Shown in pieces: positions 43,441 through 55,200 of a DNA stretch of 64,000 nucleotides. Both the position numbers and the translations under genes were made by a program. Source of the DNA: Skeletonema tropicum (Eukaryota > Bacillariophyta > Thalassiosirophyceae > Thalassiosirales > Thalassiosiraceae); assembly GCA_037178625.1 (NCBI GenBank), contig CM074143.1, forward strand, positions 1,054,001 to 1,118,000. The letters run 5' to 3'. Every line of letters begins with the position of its first letter. Within the stretch, counting starts at the first letter, position 1. A model generated the notes under the pieces. It made no database searches and was not told where the DNA came from. It worked only from the letters and a program-made list of their open reading frames with translations.

Positions 43441-45394
43441 GTCCAATACAGTGAGGACACGATTGTTGCATGGTTTCTGAGTTGCATGGTTTCTGAGTTG
43501 CATGCTATTGCTGCATGATTGGGAAGGCTGTCATGGTCCTGTCCGTCGTCCGTTATTTACTGTAAAGGCAGGGGTCATAGCTGATTTTTGCCCCCGGAGG
43601 GGGCCCTTTTTCACGTGGGTGTGGGCATATAGGGTTAATGGGGGTTAATGCTCTTACCACGCCCTGGATCAAAATTGACAGAAAGACTCCCATCTGGAAG
43701 AATATCTATTGATAAATTAGAATCCCCGGAAGATCCCCGAAAAACGTATGTACACTACTGGTACGTAAAGTAGTATACTATTAGGTACCTATCTACGGTA
43801 CAATAAGTAGCTACATATCTACATAAGGTATGTAGTACCTTACGCTATGTACCTGTACATCAGCTGATGTTCATAGGGAGCCAAGATCCGCACTTGCTGC
43901 TGGCCTTTCACCTACATACCCATTTTCCTCGATTCCAGCGGAGCGTATCGCTCTAGTATTGTAGTTAGGCACTATCTCTTGGACACTTCCCGCTCTTTTG
44001 GGGGATAGCTTGGTAGCCGCAATGATCATTGTTTTGTCAACTTCCTCACGTAGCTAACACCAAACAACAATCATTGCTTTCATCATTTTGTTTTCTCCCT
44101 GACCATCAATAAAGGGACCAGTACTAATTCCCTCCGCCCCACTGGCTTCGTGTCGAACTCACCATTCAAACCAGACAAGATCAGTCTTTTTCTCGGCCTT
44201 CATCTTGCGTATGTCTGTTTTCTCAGGCATTTCCTTCCTTTCCTTCGCCACCTACATCATGAATCGGTGGTCACTCTCCTCTACACTATTCTACCTACGT
44301 CACTTCCCAATCACATTTTATGAAGTCACTTGATAAACGCTTTTGACTCTCAGACTGAACAAACTCGACTCAACATTCTTCAGACGCCCTTAATGGAGAG
44401 TTTTTCTTCCATACCATCGTTGCGTCTTGCCGACCTGTATTGGCCGACTCGCACGACTCATCCTATTACTATTACATGTGTACATCTTTTTACCTCCATT
44501 ATCGAACGGTCCGAGTTGGGTTGCTCCAAGCTCTACCACTAGTATCCGTCCTCCTTCGTCACCCCTTTCGTCTCCCACCCCTCTCCTTCTCTCTACTTCA
44601 ATATTCTCAAATTAAAATTCTACTCTTCTACCTGAGAATCGCCTTCACAATCAGTACCAGCTGCAGAATTTCGGTTATCTTCTATTGCTACATTCCTACA
44701 CTCCAATATCTTCTTCTTTTCTCTTTTGTTTCACCATGCTCTTCCTTTGTGGCTTGTCACGACTTGAGTCCTACGGTTCTTCGCCGTTTTTTGTGTCGAC
44801 CACGACACTCTCTTTCATTCTGACAGTTCATCCCCTGCTCGCCACATCTTCGCATGATGGTTGACACTGTCGAAGTCCATTTCGGACTTTGGCTCTCGAG
44901 ATCAGGCACTAACATAGTGTTCACTCTGTAGAGCCTAATCACTTGAGATTCCAAGCATACTACTAAAGCAGTATTTGAGTCTTCTCTAGTTTCTCTCTTT
45001 CCAATCACACGTGACAGCCACACAGGAGGATCAAGGCGCGACGCCGGTTTTCCGTAGGAAAACAGCTGACGTCCGCTGATGTCCGCTCATCAGCGGACGT
45101 CCGCTGACCGCTGACATCCGTTCATGATTGAACGAGGTGAGTAAGCATCGGCAAAAATCCGAATCGGATTTCTTACCTTTTGGGCCATTTCAGGTTTGGA
45201 AAAATCCGGAAAATCCGGATTTTATCTGATGCAGTAGAAGCTAGTAGAAATCCATCTATGCCTCTGCAGTTGCCCAAAACAGATAGATTAGTGAAATTAT
45301 CAACATTACAGCTACTCCCTCCCTTTAATTTCCTCATATTATAGGACCGTAGTCATTCACAAGTTGCATGAGACGTGTTTCAAGTGTGCTCTAA
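43441..45394. other. Intergenic, short repeats only
   Basis: No supported gene. 43591-43606 is a GC hairpin (GCCCCCGGAGGGGGC). 45065-45125 holds degenerate repeats of GTCCGCTGA in both orientations, followed by AATCCG/CGGATT palindromes to about 45225. Confidence 0.4.
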
Positions 45395-45665
45395 TGTCAC
45401 AAGCAAATAGGACCGGTATTGATTGTGCAACTAGAGCCAGAAGAGACCACTAGGAACACGGATATCATGGTGACTAAGCTTAAGAGCTAAAGAAGAAGAG
45501 TGGGCTATTCCCAAAGGTGATGAAGGAGCACCAACGTGCGACGCCATCTTGTGTGAGAGGATCAATCACGGGTTCTTACCGTGGTTGCTACTTGACACGT
45601 GTGAACAGGAAGAATGACTGTCGTAACGGTATTGGAATACCGGAAGAGAGTCATATCCTGTGACA
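45395..45665 (-). repeat. LTR (3' copy, empty site)
   Basis: 271 bp, TG...CA ends. It shows GTTGCTACTTGACACG uninterrupted where the other LTR has a MITE. Confidence 0.7.
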
Positions 45666-48600
45666 TTCTCCCCCGAACTTGTGTGAACCAAAAACGAGCT
45701 GTCAAGACTGGAAAACCCATGGCAAGCCATCCGGATAAAAAACCAGTCTAACAGATAGAAACCAAAACCCAACTTGGGAAAAAAAGACCTCCAGGCAATG
45801 TCAATTTCGATCGAATCAAGGACGTAAGTTCTTTTGTGATATTAGAGCAACCAAATGTACTTTCCTTGACATCGGTTGTGTGTGCATAGGATTTGGCCAA
45901 GACGCCGTTGTTCAACGTTCAGTTTCCATTTCCAATTCGAATAATTTCTCTATACACACCCCCTGTACTCCTCAATACTATGGGGTCTTTATCAATTGTT
46001 GTAGCGCTCACTAGACTAAACTAACTGAGGCTCGTTTTTGTATCGTACAGTTCCTTTCGTGTCAACTTCAGTCGCTTGAAGAAGAGACCTCCGTTGGAGT
46101 CTCTGCTTTCGGCAGATTTAAGACTTTAAAAACGGCTAGATCAAAGCCTACGAACCAAATCAGTATTTGGGATCGCGACGCTTCGAAGTTCTTTCGAGCG
46201 TTTGGAACTATCCACCAATTTCTTTCGGCAGCGGCCATCCTGGCGACCAGAGTATAACAAGTGTCTATCTTGGACAACGCTTTACTGGCTTCGCAAGGCT
46301 GCGTTAAACGGTGTGGTACGAAGAGACCAGATTGTCTTCCGGCTGCATTCGGATTTGACGATCGGGCTGCATCAACAGGTTCACAAGTGACTCTGTTTTT
46401 GCGGCAGTAGTACTGCGGTGGGTGCATTGTAATTGTAACAAGTACATATTGCACTCCGTCCAGAGAGGTTGTATCATCTCTGTATTCTTGAATATCGTGA
46501 CTTACGTGTTGGAAGAGTATCACTGGCTTCATGTGCATTCATCACTTCTGCCTAAAACGATTTAATCAAGAGTCTTGAAGAACAGGTAGAGAGTCCGCTT
46601 GAACTTCACTTGAAGTGTGAGAAGAGGAGTCACTCTATCTCGCGGATTCACCAACATCCCGTTCGAATCTTTGGTAGTGGGAAAGTCAACCACTTTGAAC
46701 GAGCCGTGGAAGGTCGATCATAGTTTCACACATAATAATGGCAATTTGAATGTTGCAAAGGGGTAAGCGCATCCTGAGCTCCCTCCTCAGCCTTCTTTGG
46801 CACCTCTACCTCAATCGAATCTAATATCAGATCAGACGATAGGGCAACAACAACTGCATGCACAACTGCATAACTTCCTGATAAAATAAGCGTACTTGCA
46901 TCAGTACCTGTCAGAACCTCGTTGACGTAAAGTGCGTTCTTACGATCCATCGGCCTAAGGCACAAAACGGTCGTGATATACCAGATCCCCTAAGCAAGGT
47001 CTTGGATCTTGGATTGAAGAGCTGCCGGAATCACCACAGAGGTATCTCCTTTTGCATCGTTGCATAGGCTCTGCATACATCATCTCTGTCGAAGATCATT
47101 AGAATATTTCTCGATCCCATTAGAATGTTGCGGCAGGTCCAGGAACATACGTAGCTAGCTTTGCTTCATCAACGTTTATATCAGAACACTATCTTCTACT
47201 TCCATGTCGTGTGTGACTATGCGCAGTCACAAGAGCTTACCATTTGTCTTCGTCATCTTTAGATCAGCCACTCAAAGAGCTGCTGTCTTCCCAAGTCTGC
47301 ATTATAACAGCGCACTCCAATGAGCTGCTGTCGGTACCTCTTCCTTTGTAGGTGTGGCATGTGTCGTGAAGGATGACGCTGTCAAACGCTGGTAATGTAT
47401 GTACTACTTTCCTTTACGCTGAAGCATCACACCCTCGACCACTGAGGATCTCAACTGAGGCAGCGCAGCCTCGCTAGCACTAGCCCCGTCGCAGTCGTAA
47501 TATCTTCCCCTTGCAATTAGTTTGAGGTTGATTTGATAAATATGAGTAGAGATTGTCTCCCGGAGGGTATGGCGGCCCTCGCCCTGTCTTTAGACCGGAA
47601 GAACTCCAGGCACAAATGCCGAGAGGAGGTGATAGCACATTACTCACCCGCACTCCGACACGCGCCCTTGAACTTCTTTTCGAAGTTCAAGCTTCATCAC
47701 TTCATCTCCTGTTGTGCACCACGACAGATGCCAGTCGATGAGTGTCTTCAAGAATCGATACTCCCCCAAGCCTTGCGCTTGAATGAAGTAAGCTCAGCCA
47801 AAATGCCGATCAACTCTGAATTTGGAAACGCCTTAGACATGCATCTAGTCGCTGGCGATTGATCATGGGAACGCTTCCTTGTTTGGTCAGCATCCCTCCT
47901 CCCCGTACCATATTGACCGAATTTCGAGGAGGCCCCACATTTGCCACTAAAAGCAGCGGAGCAGATCTATTGGTAGTCTTGGTACAACACACAAGAACTA
48001 AGATGGCAACCACCATCGTCGAAAGAACAATTTCCAGATGGTGTATCCAAGTGTTAGTCACTTCCTGGGCATGGTAAGTGTCTTTTGCAGCATTTACTTG
48101 GAAGCCTCGAGAACTGCCTTGAGCACGCTTCTCTCTTATTTGATCATTATTACCTGCGTTGTGTACACCACACAACAGGTCGTTCCGATAGATTTAAACA
48201 CTTTCTCATCATGTATTACAACATTTCAGTAGAAGATGTCCGGGTGCAAGTGTAGCTCCCTCGATGGCCTGCTCTGTACTGAACCCTCCATGACGCAGGC
48301 TTGGCGAGCTCTGTCCCATCTGAGTATCCAATAATCAGGTCACCGAACTATGAACGAAATTTACCATCAGCCGATGAATGTCTCAAGTGCATTGGAAGAA
48401 GGTGAACCTCCCGAAACACGGTGAGCAGTCGGCTACGGATCTCAGCCACTCTCGGACTGTAGGACGAGCATTGAGCAAGCAGCCAGCTTTCTCGCAAGTC
48501 CTCCACTAGTTGTCTTCAACAACAGCGGTTTAGAAGGACGATGTCTTGTAGTTATCATCTCGTTGTGCTGGTATGCGCCTGTTTGCGACCCTGCCTTGAT

Positions 48601-50437
48601 TTCCGCATGTGCTTTTCCACTTGCTCGAGCAATCCTTGAACGTCCTCTCCTTCACGTGAGAAGTACATCCAGCAAGGATAGTTAAGTCGGATGCATCGAG
48701 GTGTGTGCAGGTTCCTTTTGAACACCGTAGGTAATCTGCAGCAGCATGGTTCCAACCACAATCATATTCGCCGACGCGAGATTGCGTTGTGAAAGTAGTC
48801 TTCCTTTTCTAGGCATGACCACCGTATTAGTATTGATAGAGTAGTCTCTCCTACGAGACCCACCACTCCGGATAATGTTTGAATTTGAGCTTGCGCAAGA
48901 GATTCCTTTCGACTGTCGCGTGTAAACAAGACAGAGAATCAAGGTACGAGATTCGGGACTCGGGACACTTGCCATGGACACAAAGTACCAAGGAAGTCCC
49001 CTTCCCTTCAGACTAACATCTGAATTGCTCATTAGTATTTTGGAAGATCTCTTTGGTGGAAGAAACGGCACACCAAAGGATATAATCCGATATCTAGGAG
49101 AAGCAGAGTAGACAATCGTTACTCCCCCATGACCTTGTCTTCTGAAATATGTTAGGCATGATTGCCACGTTGGCCAACCACATTTAGAGAACATGGACAA
49201 TCCATGGCTGCCACAGCGGCACAGACCATTTTGGTTTGGTAATTCCAGTTCAGATTGCTCTTGAATTGTTTCTCTCATTCCTCCTCCTCCCACAATGCAA
49301 GCAAGAGGCTGGTCATCCTAGATGCACCAGTGAATAAGGATGAATTTACGCTAAATAGTTCGTCGCTGGATAGAAATGACTTGAACAGTACGCTGTGCGT
49401 AACTGAATAGACATGACCTTTCTTTGAACAGCACGCTGTGCGCAACTGAATAGACTTGATCTTTCTTTAACCAGGACGTCGCTGCACATGTTGAATCAAC
49501 AGGGACAAATAAAGGGACAAATAAACACGATTTGCTTTCACAGCAATATAATTTTTATTAATTAGGGTAGGTGGTTCAATTGCACGTTCGACTTCGCCCA
49601 GTGGGGTATAATCGTCTCGTCATCCTGAGGTACTCGCTTGAGCAAGGCGTATAGTCCGGCAACACTGTGTAATAACCAACAATCCATCAAGGCTAAGCGG
49701 CTGCGACAATCACAATCTGTACAGAATGCGTCAACAAACATGCTCTCAATAGCTCCAGCTACATGCACTATCATGCTGTAAAGATCAAAACTCTCCACAC
49801 CTTCTCAGAGGTAGACAAGAGAGTGCGTATTTTTCCAATTGCGACCAGCGTCTTATAAGGAATAAATACTTCTAAGTCTGCTAACTATATCCGCAAACTC
49901 TGTTGTTGTGAGGGTATCATCTCGCCTAACAGCAGATGACTCTCGATATGTGAGGGTTGGATGAGAGAACACTTCTCCCCCCACACGTAATTCTAATCGT
50001 AGTCCATCGCTCAACAGCTGATGTCCTTTGGATTTAGATGACCGTAGTCTTTTTATTGGAATGAAATTCCTTATTGTGATGAGCTGTGCAACGGTGCATT
50101 CTCGCCATGGGCACTTCCTCTACATGAGGAGAATCGAAATTCTTTTCTCACCTCCGATGCACTTCTGTCAACGTCGAAACACACTTCTATCGCACGCCGT
50201 CACATCTCCATGGTAGCACGAAACGCCGAGCGTTCATCGCACATCCATGTGTTGACGAAATGGATCTTCTAGAAGCCAATCGATTTTGTTGTACTAGCTC
50301 ATGGTTCACAAACCCACCAATGTGGATATGCGCTGAATAATATTAATTTTTTTCTTCTCAAAGGTCGATCTTTCCCGACCGATGAAGGATTCTTTTGCTT
50401 TGCACCCAGTAAACTGGATGGAAATATTTATAAATAA

Positions 50438-51042
50438 TGTCACAAGCAAATAGGACCGGTATTGATTGTGCAACTAGAGCCAGAAGAGACCACTAGGAAC
50501 ACGGATATCATGGTGACTAAGCTTAAGAGCTAAAGAAGAAGAGTGGGCTATTCCCAAAGGTGATGAAGGAGCACCAACGTGCGACGTCATCTTGTGTGAG
50601 AGGATCAATCACGGGTTCTTACCGTGGTTGCTACTCCCTCTGTCCCAAAAAAAATGAGCTATTTGAAGTTAATCGTAGTCCCACAAAAAACTAGCTATTT
50701 GACGTACTTATTCCTACGTCAGGTCCTACACAAGTGTCCGAGAGGCCTCTTCATTTTCACAATAGGGTTAGATATAAGGATATTTTAACGCCTTTTGTCA
50801 CAATATCATTACAAATAATTGCTTAACAACCTCCAACCTCCATATAATCGTAACCGGCGTGAAATAAGCTTTCCAACGATGTGCCATAGCAATTTTTTGG
50901 ACGAAAATTGACCAAATTTTAACTATTTTAAATCAAAAAGCTCATTTTTTGTGGGACAGAGGGAGTACTTGACACGTGTGAACAGGAAGAATGACTGTCG
51001 TAACGGTATTGGAATACCGGAAGAGAGTCATTCCCTGTGACA
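50438..51042 (-). repeat. LTR (5' copy) interrupted by a MITE
   Basis: Same 271 bp as the other LTR with 334 extra bases (332-bp MITE plus duplicated TA) inside. Confidence 0.7.
50634..50965. mobile_element. Stowaway-like MITE, 332 bp
   Basis: The ends are CTCCCTCTGTCCCA and its complement, with AAAAAATGAGCT shared further in; TA flanks both sides (50632-50633, 50966-50967). The other LTR supplies the empty site with a single TA. The terminal sequence is that of Stowaway MITEs well known from plants (Tc1/mariner superfamily). No ORF. An internal GTCCCACAAAAAACTAGCTATTTG repeats the terminal motif. Confidence 0.9.
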
Positions 51043-51803
51043 TGCTATGGAGTAGCATTTGTGCACTGCTATGGAGTAGCATTTGTGCACTATATGAAGT
51101 GAGGTGGTGAAAATTGTGCAAAATTACAAGCATCGTAACTATGTAATAATACGACAGCGACCGTTGCAGTAACCAGCCCATGAGGTGCAACAATAAAATC
51201 TAAATGATATTTTGGTATTGCGGGTAATCTGTAATCTAGATTACTATTTGACTCACCATCAGTGGCGTTTTATGCGTCGTGAAGTTGATGTAATACTTTT
51301 ATTGCATCATTGCGGACAAGTTGCAGCGGCAGCAAGTTTCGCAAGGGGGCAAGCCCCATGCCCTCCAGCAAAAGATCTGGAATGTCACGTTCATGATGGG
51401 TGTCAACATGTGTGATGGAACGGATCTTGAATTTTTACTAATCCCACATAGACGAGAGTTGAATTGCGTGATAATAGCGTGACGAGAGTTGCATCTTCTA
51501 CGTGACGAGAGTTGCATCCCCAACGTGACGAGAGTTGCAGCCCACAGCCTGAGAACTGAGAACGTTGCCACCATCGCTGAGCAGAGATAACCGATGTGGG
51601 GTGGGTGAATGATCAGTTCGAGCTTTCTACCTTGATTGGAGGAGGAGGTTTGTGGTGGTGTGCGGTACTGGAACTAGTACTATTCACGTGTAATGACTAC
51701 GTAGGGAGTCATTCCGGATTTTTTCCGGATTTATGGGGTTTGGGACCCGGATTTTTGCCGATCCTTAGAGGTGAGAGATGAGGAAATAACACAACATGTT
51801 ATC
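51043..51803. repeat. Short tandem repeats next to the LTR element
   Basis: A 24-bp unit (TGCTATGGAGTAGCATTTG...) occurs twice at 51043-51092. A ~23-bp unit beginning CGTGACGAGAGTTGCA occurs three times, plus a partial copy, at 51440-51545. No gene seen. Confidence 0.6.
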
Positions 51804-52097
51804 ATGATATCCCAGGTAAATTTCTTACCAGCAATTTTATTGCTGGTTACCGTAGAAAACATACCAGGCTACGTAGAAATGCCTTACCAGCAATAAAATT
51901 GCTGGTTAAAAATACTAATTCCTATGTACCTTTGCCCCCGTTCTACACCCTCAGATCGAACTCTCTTTTTTCTCTTCTCCCCCTCTGTACGATCTACGTA
52001 GGAACAGTATGTCCCTTACCAGCAATTAAATTGCTGGTAAGGGACAGACCGCTTTACCGCCATTTTCTTACCAGCAATAAAATTGCTGGTTAAATTT

Positions 52098-52275
52098 TGC
52101 TAAAACACTACTACTACTTGGTAATGATCTTCTAGTACATGATTAAACGATAAAGTGACCTTGTCGGTTTGTTGTTTATGCACTTGGATGAAATTGGCGA
52201 GGAGTCCTCGATCGGTGTCGTGTTTACCGGAAAGTTTCCTGGAAACCGGAGATTGCTATCAGCTAGTCTCCAACA
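52098..52275 (-). repeat. Copia 3' LTR
   Basis: 178 bp, identical to 56428-56605. Confidence 0.93.
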
Positions 52276-52294
52276 CACCCTTGCGGTGAACCGA

Positions 52295-55200
52295 TCAGTT
52301 GGTCGTGGTTGCCTGAAGGACTTCCTTCATCATCTGTAAGATTTCGATTTCTTTTTTCACATTTAGATATTTTTGTCGCATTATTTGGTGATGCTTTGCT
52401 GGGTGATGTTTAGTCCAGTAGTCTCCATGATTCGATTTTCCTGGTCTCCAATAAATGTTGAATTGTCCTTGACATTCTCGATCCCGTAGCCAGTGGTGAC
52501 GCATGTCCCACTGCTTGGATTGCTTAGGTTGGATTGTTTTGTTGACATAGCCGCCCGCCGTGGAATTGTCTGTTTGTATTGGTGTTCTGCCTTGCTTGTG
52601 GCCCATTTCATTCAAGATTTGACGGATTGGAATAGCATTTGTTGCGTTGAGATATAGAGCTCCTGTTTCTGCTTCCGCTGACGATGACATGACATTTTTA
52701 ATGATTTGTGATATGTTCAATATTGCTCCATTCAATTTTGGATCTTCAACTTGTTCTGATAGGAAGTAGTGCCCCCCTGCTCTGCTTCTGGCTTGTCGCT
52801 CCGACAAGTATGATGCATCACTGTGTATTGCCAGGTGCATGCCGCTGCTTCGATAAGTTAGAACTGCATTCGGATGTGTTGCTGCATAGTCTAGGAATTG
52901 CTTTGTTTTTGCTAATGTCGTTTCTGTTGGGTTGGCCTGTTCGGACGCAATTGCACTGAGTGCTGGTAACATTGTTGCATCTACTGCCCGCGCGTAGTAA
53001 TTGAATACTCCAGTAACCTCTTGGATGAATTTCTGACCTGTCTTGTCAAGTGGTGGCGCCGTGTCTGGACCTTTTGCCAATTGTTGTTTTGCACCATAGA
53101 CTATTGGTGTATGCGGATGTGGTTGATGTTGTGGTTTCTTCGGTGGTGGGTGGTTGAATCGCACTAGCGCTTCTTTTACGTAGCCCGGCATCGAGAGGTG
53201 TACCTCACGTTTGTCATAGTCCCATTCGAGCGTCATGCCTAAATACCTGTTTCCACTCCAGTCCGCTGTGCATTTGTAATGTTGCTGTATCACTGATAAA
53301 AGATGGTCCGCATGTTCTTTTCCTACATATCTCACTCCAAAATCATCTACGACGAGCGTAAATGCAATCGGGCGTGTTTCATGGCGCCAAAAGCCTGGCG
53401 TAATTTTGCTCTGTTTGTACCCGTGCTGTTCAAGTCGTTCTTCCAGGAGACGCTGCGCCAATATTCCTGCGTGTGGTAGGCCGTAGATTCCTCGATTGCA
53501 TTCGGCATAGACATGCCCGTTGTGTGCCAGTTGTTTGAGGTTGTACTGTGCGATGACGTCCTCTGGGAACGTGTCTAACTTCATTCGAATGTATTCCTTT
53601 CTTGGTAACGGTGTGTTCAAGTAGAAATCCTTGATGTCGATGGACATGAATTTTGCACCTGGTGTGGAGATGATGCTGTTAAAGAGGAGTTTGACTGTTG
53701 TTAGATCGGCTGTTGGCGTGCCGCAGTCTCCTGGATAATTGATACGATCACCCCCTATGGTTATACGTACACGATTTGGATCGGCCTTTTCTGGTCGGTA
53801 GTTGCAACAAATTCTTGCATAAGTGACATCCTTCCATCTATCTTGGGGAATATTGCTCTGCGGGATAAAGACAATTGTATCCGTCCCTTTTACCCTGCCT
53901 GGCATTCCTTGGGCCAATCGGCCGACTTCATTTCCGAATGCGTTTCCCCACGTGGTTTTGTACTTCGGTTTCTTCATGAGATGCCTGTATTCCATTAGTT
54001 CGCCTGTGTCCGTATCTAATACTGCATTCGCCATTTCACAAAGTAATTGTAGTGGATACTTCCGCGCTGCCAAAGTTCCTGCTTGAGGCTGGATCGTACT
54101 GACTTCCATTGCTTGTAACATGAGCAGAGTTGCTCTTGTTTCGCTGCTCGGCTCTTCTTCTTCTTCTTGTGTGACGTAATTGGTGAATGTCACAGGTAGT
54201 GCTGCTGCTGGGTCCGACACCCTTGGAAGTGCTGTCTGCACTTGTGTTGTTTGCACCCTAGGAGCTGCTGCCGCCGCTGTTGTGGGCACCCTTGGAGATG
54301 CTACACCGTCTTGATTGCCTTGACTTGATTCTGCTGCTGCTATATTCGCCGCTTGCTGCTCGAAGATTTCGACAAGTCGTTTAAGTTCGGTCATATCTGT
54401 ACTTTGTACTGGTCCCTTGTTCGCCAATGCTCTGCTGAGGTTGTTTGCCGCTTTTACCACCCAATCTTGTGGTGATACAGTTGGATTTGTGAGATATTTG
54501 TGCTTGAAAAATACTGTCTCACTAATTCGCGTTGACTTGGTTTTCTCCACCCACACTTTGTACGCCCTGTAGTGTTCTTTTGACGTGCCTACATACCATC
54601 CTTTTACGGTTCTGGGAGCCCACGATTTTCGTTGCAGTGGTGGCTCATAGACTTGTACCTCACACCCAAGCGGTGCAAGTGGTTGTCGATTGTAATTGTG
54701 GGGGCCATAGAGGTGTTCCGATGCTGATACATTTGGTGTGATGTTGGAACGCCGAAGCATGTTGAGGGTGAGTTCCATTTGTGGTATCATGTAGCACCAC
54801 AGTTGCATTGGAAAATTCGCCGGTAGTCCGCTGAAGCCCGAAATGATGTGTGCTTTCGCTGTTTGAATTGCTCGCTCGGCAATATTACGTCGATGTTGAT
54901 TACTGGGTACAAGTTCGTACGCTCCAACTTGTCTGACTATTTCCTCTTTGTATTTCGCTGATGCTTCATTGTCTAGTATTTGCAATTTTGGGTGGATGCC
55001 TGCTGCTTTGATTCGCGTCATGATTGCTCTGTAGGCCTTGATCATATCTCCTTCTTTTCTAGATTTCATTGGTTCCATTAGAATAGCATTGCTCTTCGAT
55101 TCGTAACATACCATGATGTATTCATTTCCTCTTACTGACATGACAGGAAGTTTACCCGTCTGATCTGTGAACATCGCTTGTTCACGCATTTCCTGCATGG

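Larger units (their letters stand above)
45395..51042 (-). mobile_element. Degenerate LTR retrotransposon
   Basis: Two direct 271-bp repeats (45395-45665, and 50438-51042 when its inserted MITE is removed) differ at only a few positions. Each begins TGTCACA and ends TGTGACA, an LTR signature. On the minus strand a purine tract (CGGGGGAGAA) abuts the 45665 side, so the element reads right to left. No 5-bp target duplication was seen, and the 4.8-kb interior has only short ORFs with no recognisable gag, protease, integrase or RT. The interior is thus decayed or replaced despite the similar LTRs. Confidence 0.6.

Noticed and set aside
46068..49293. Minus-strand ORFs inside the 45-51 kb LTR element
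   Set aside because: None shows gag, protease, integrase or RT motifs; sizes are compatible with chance.
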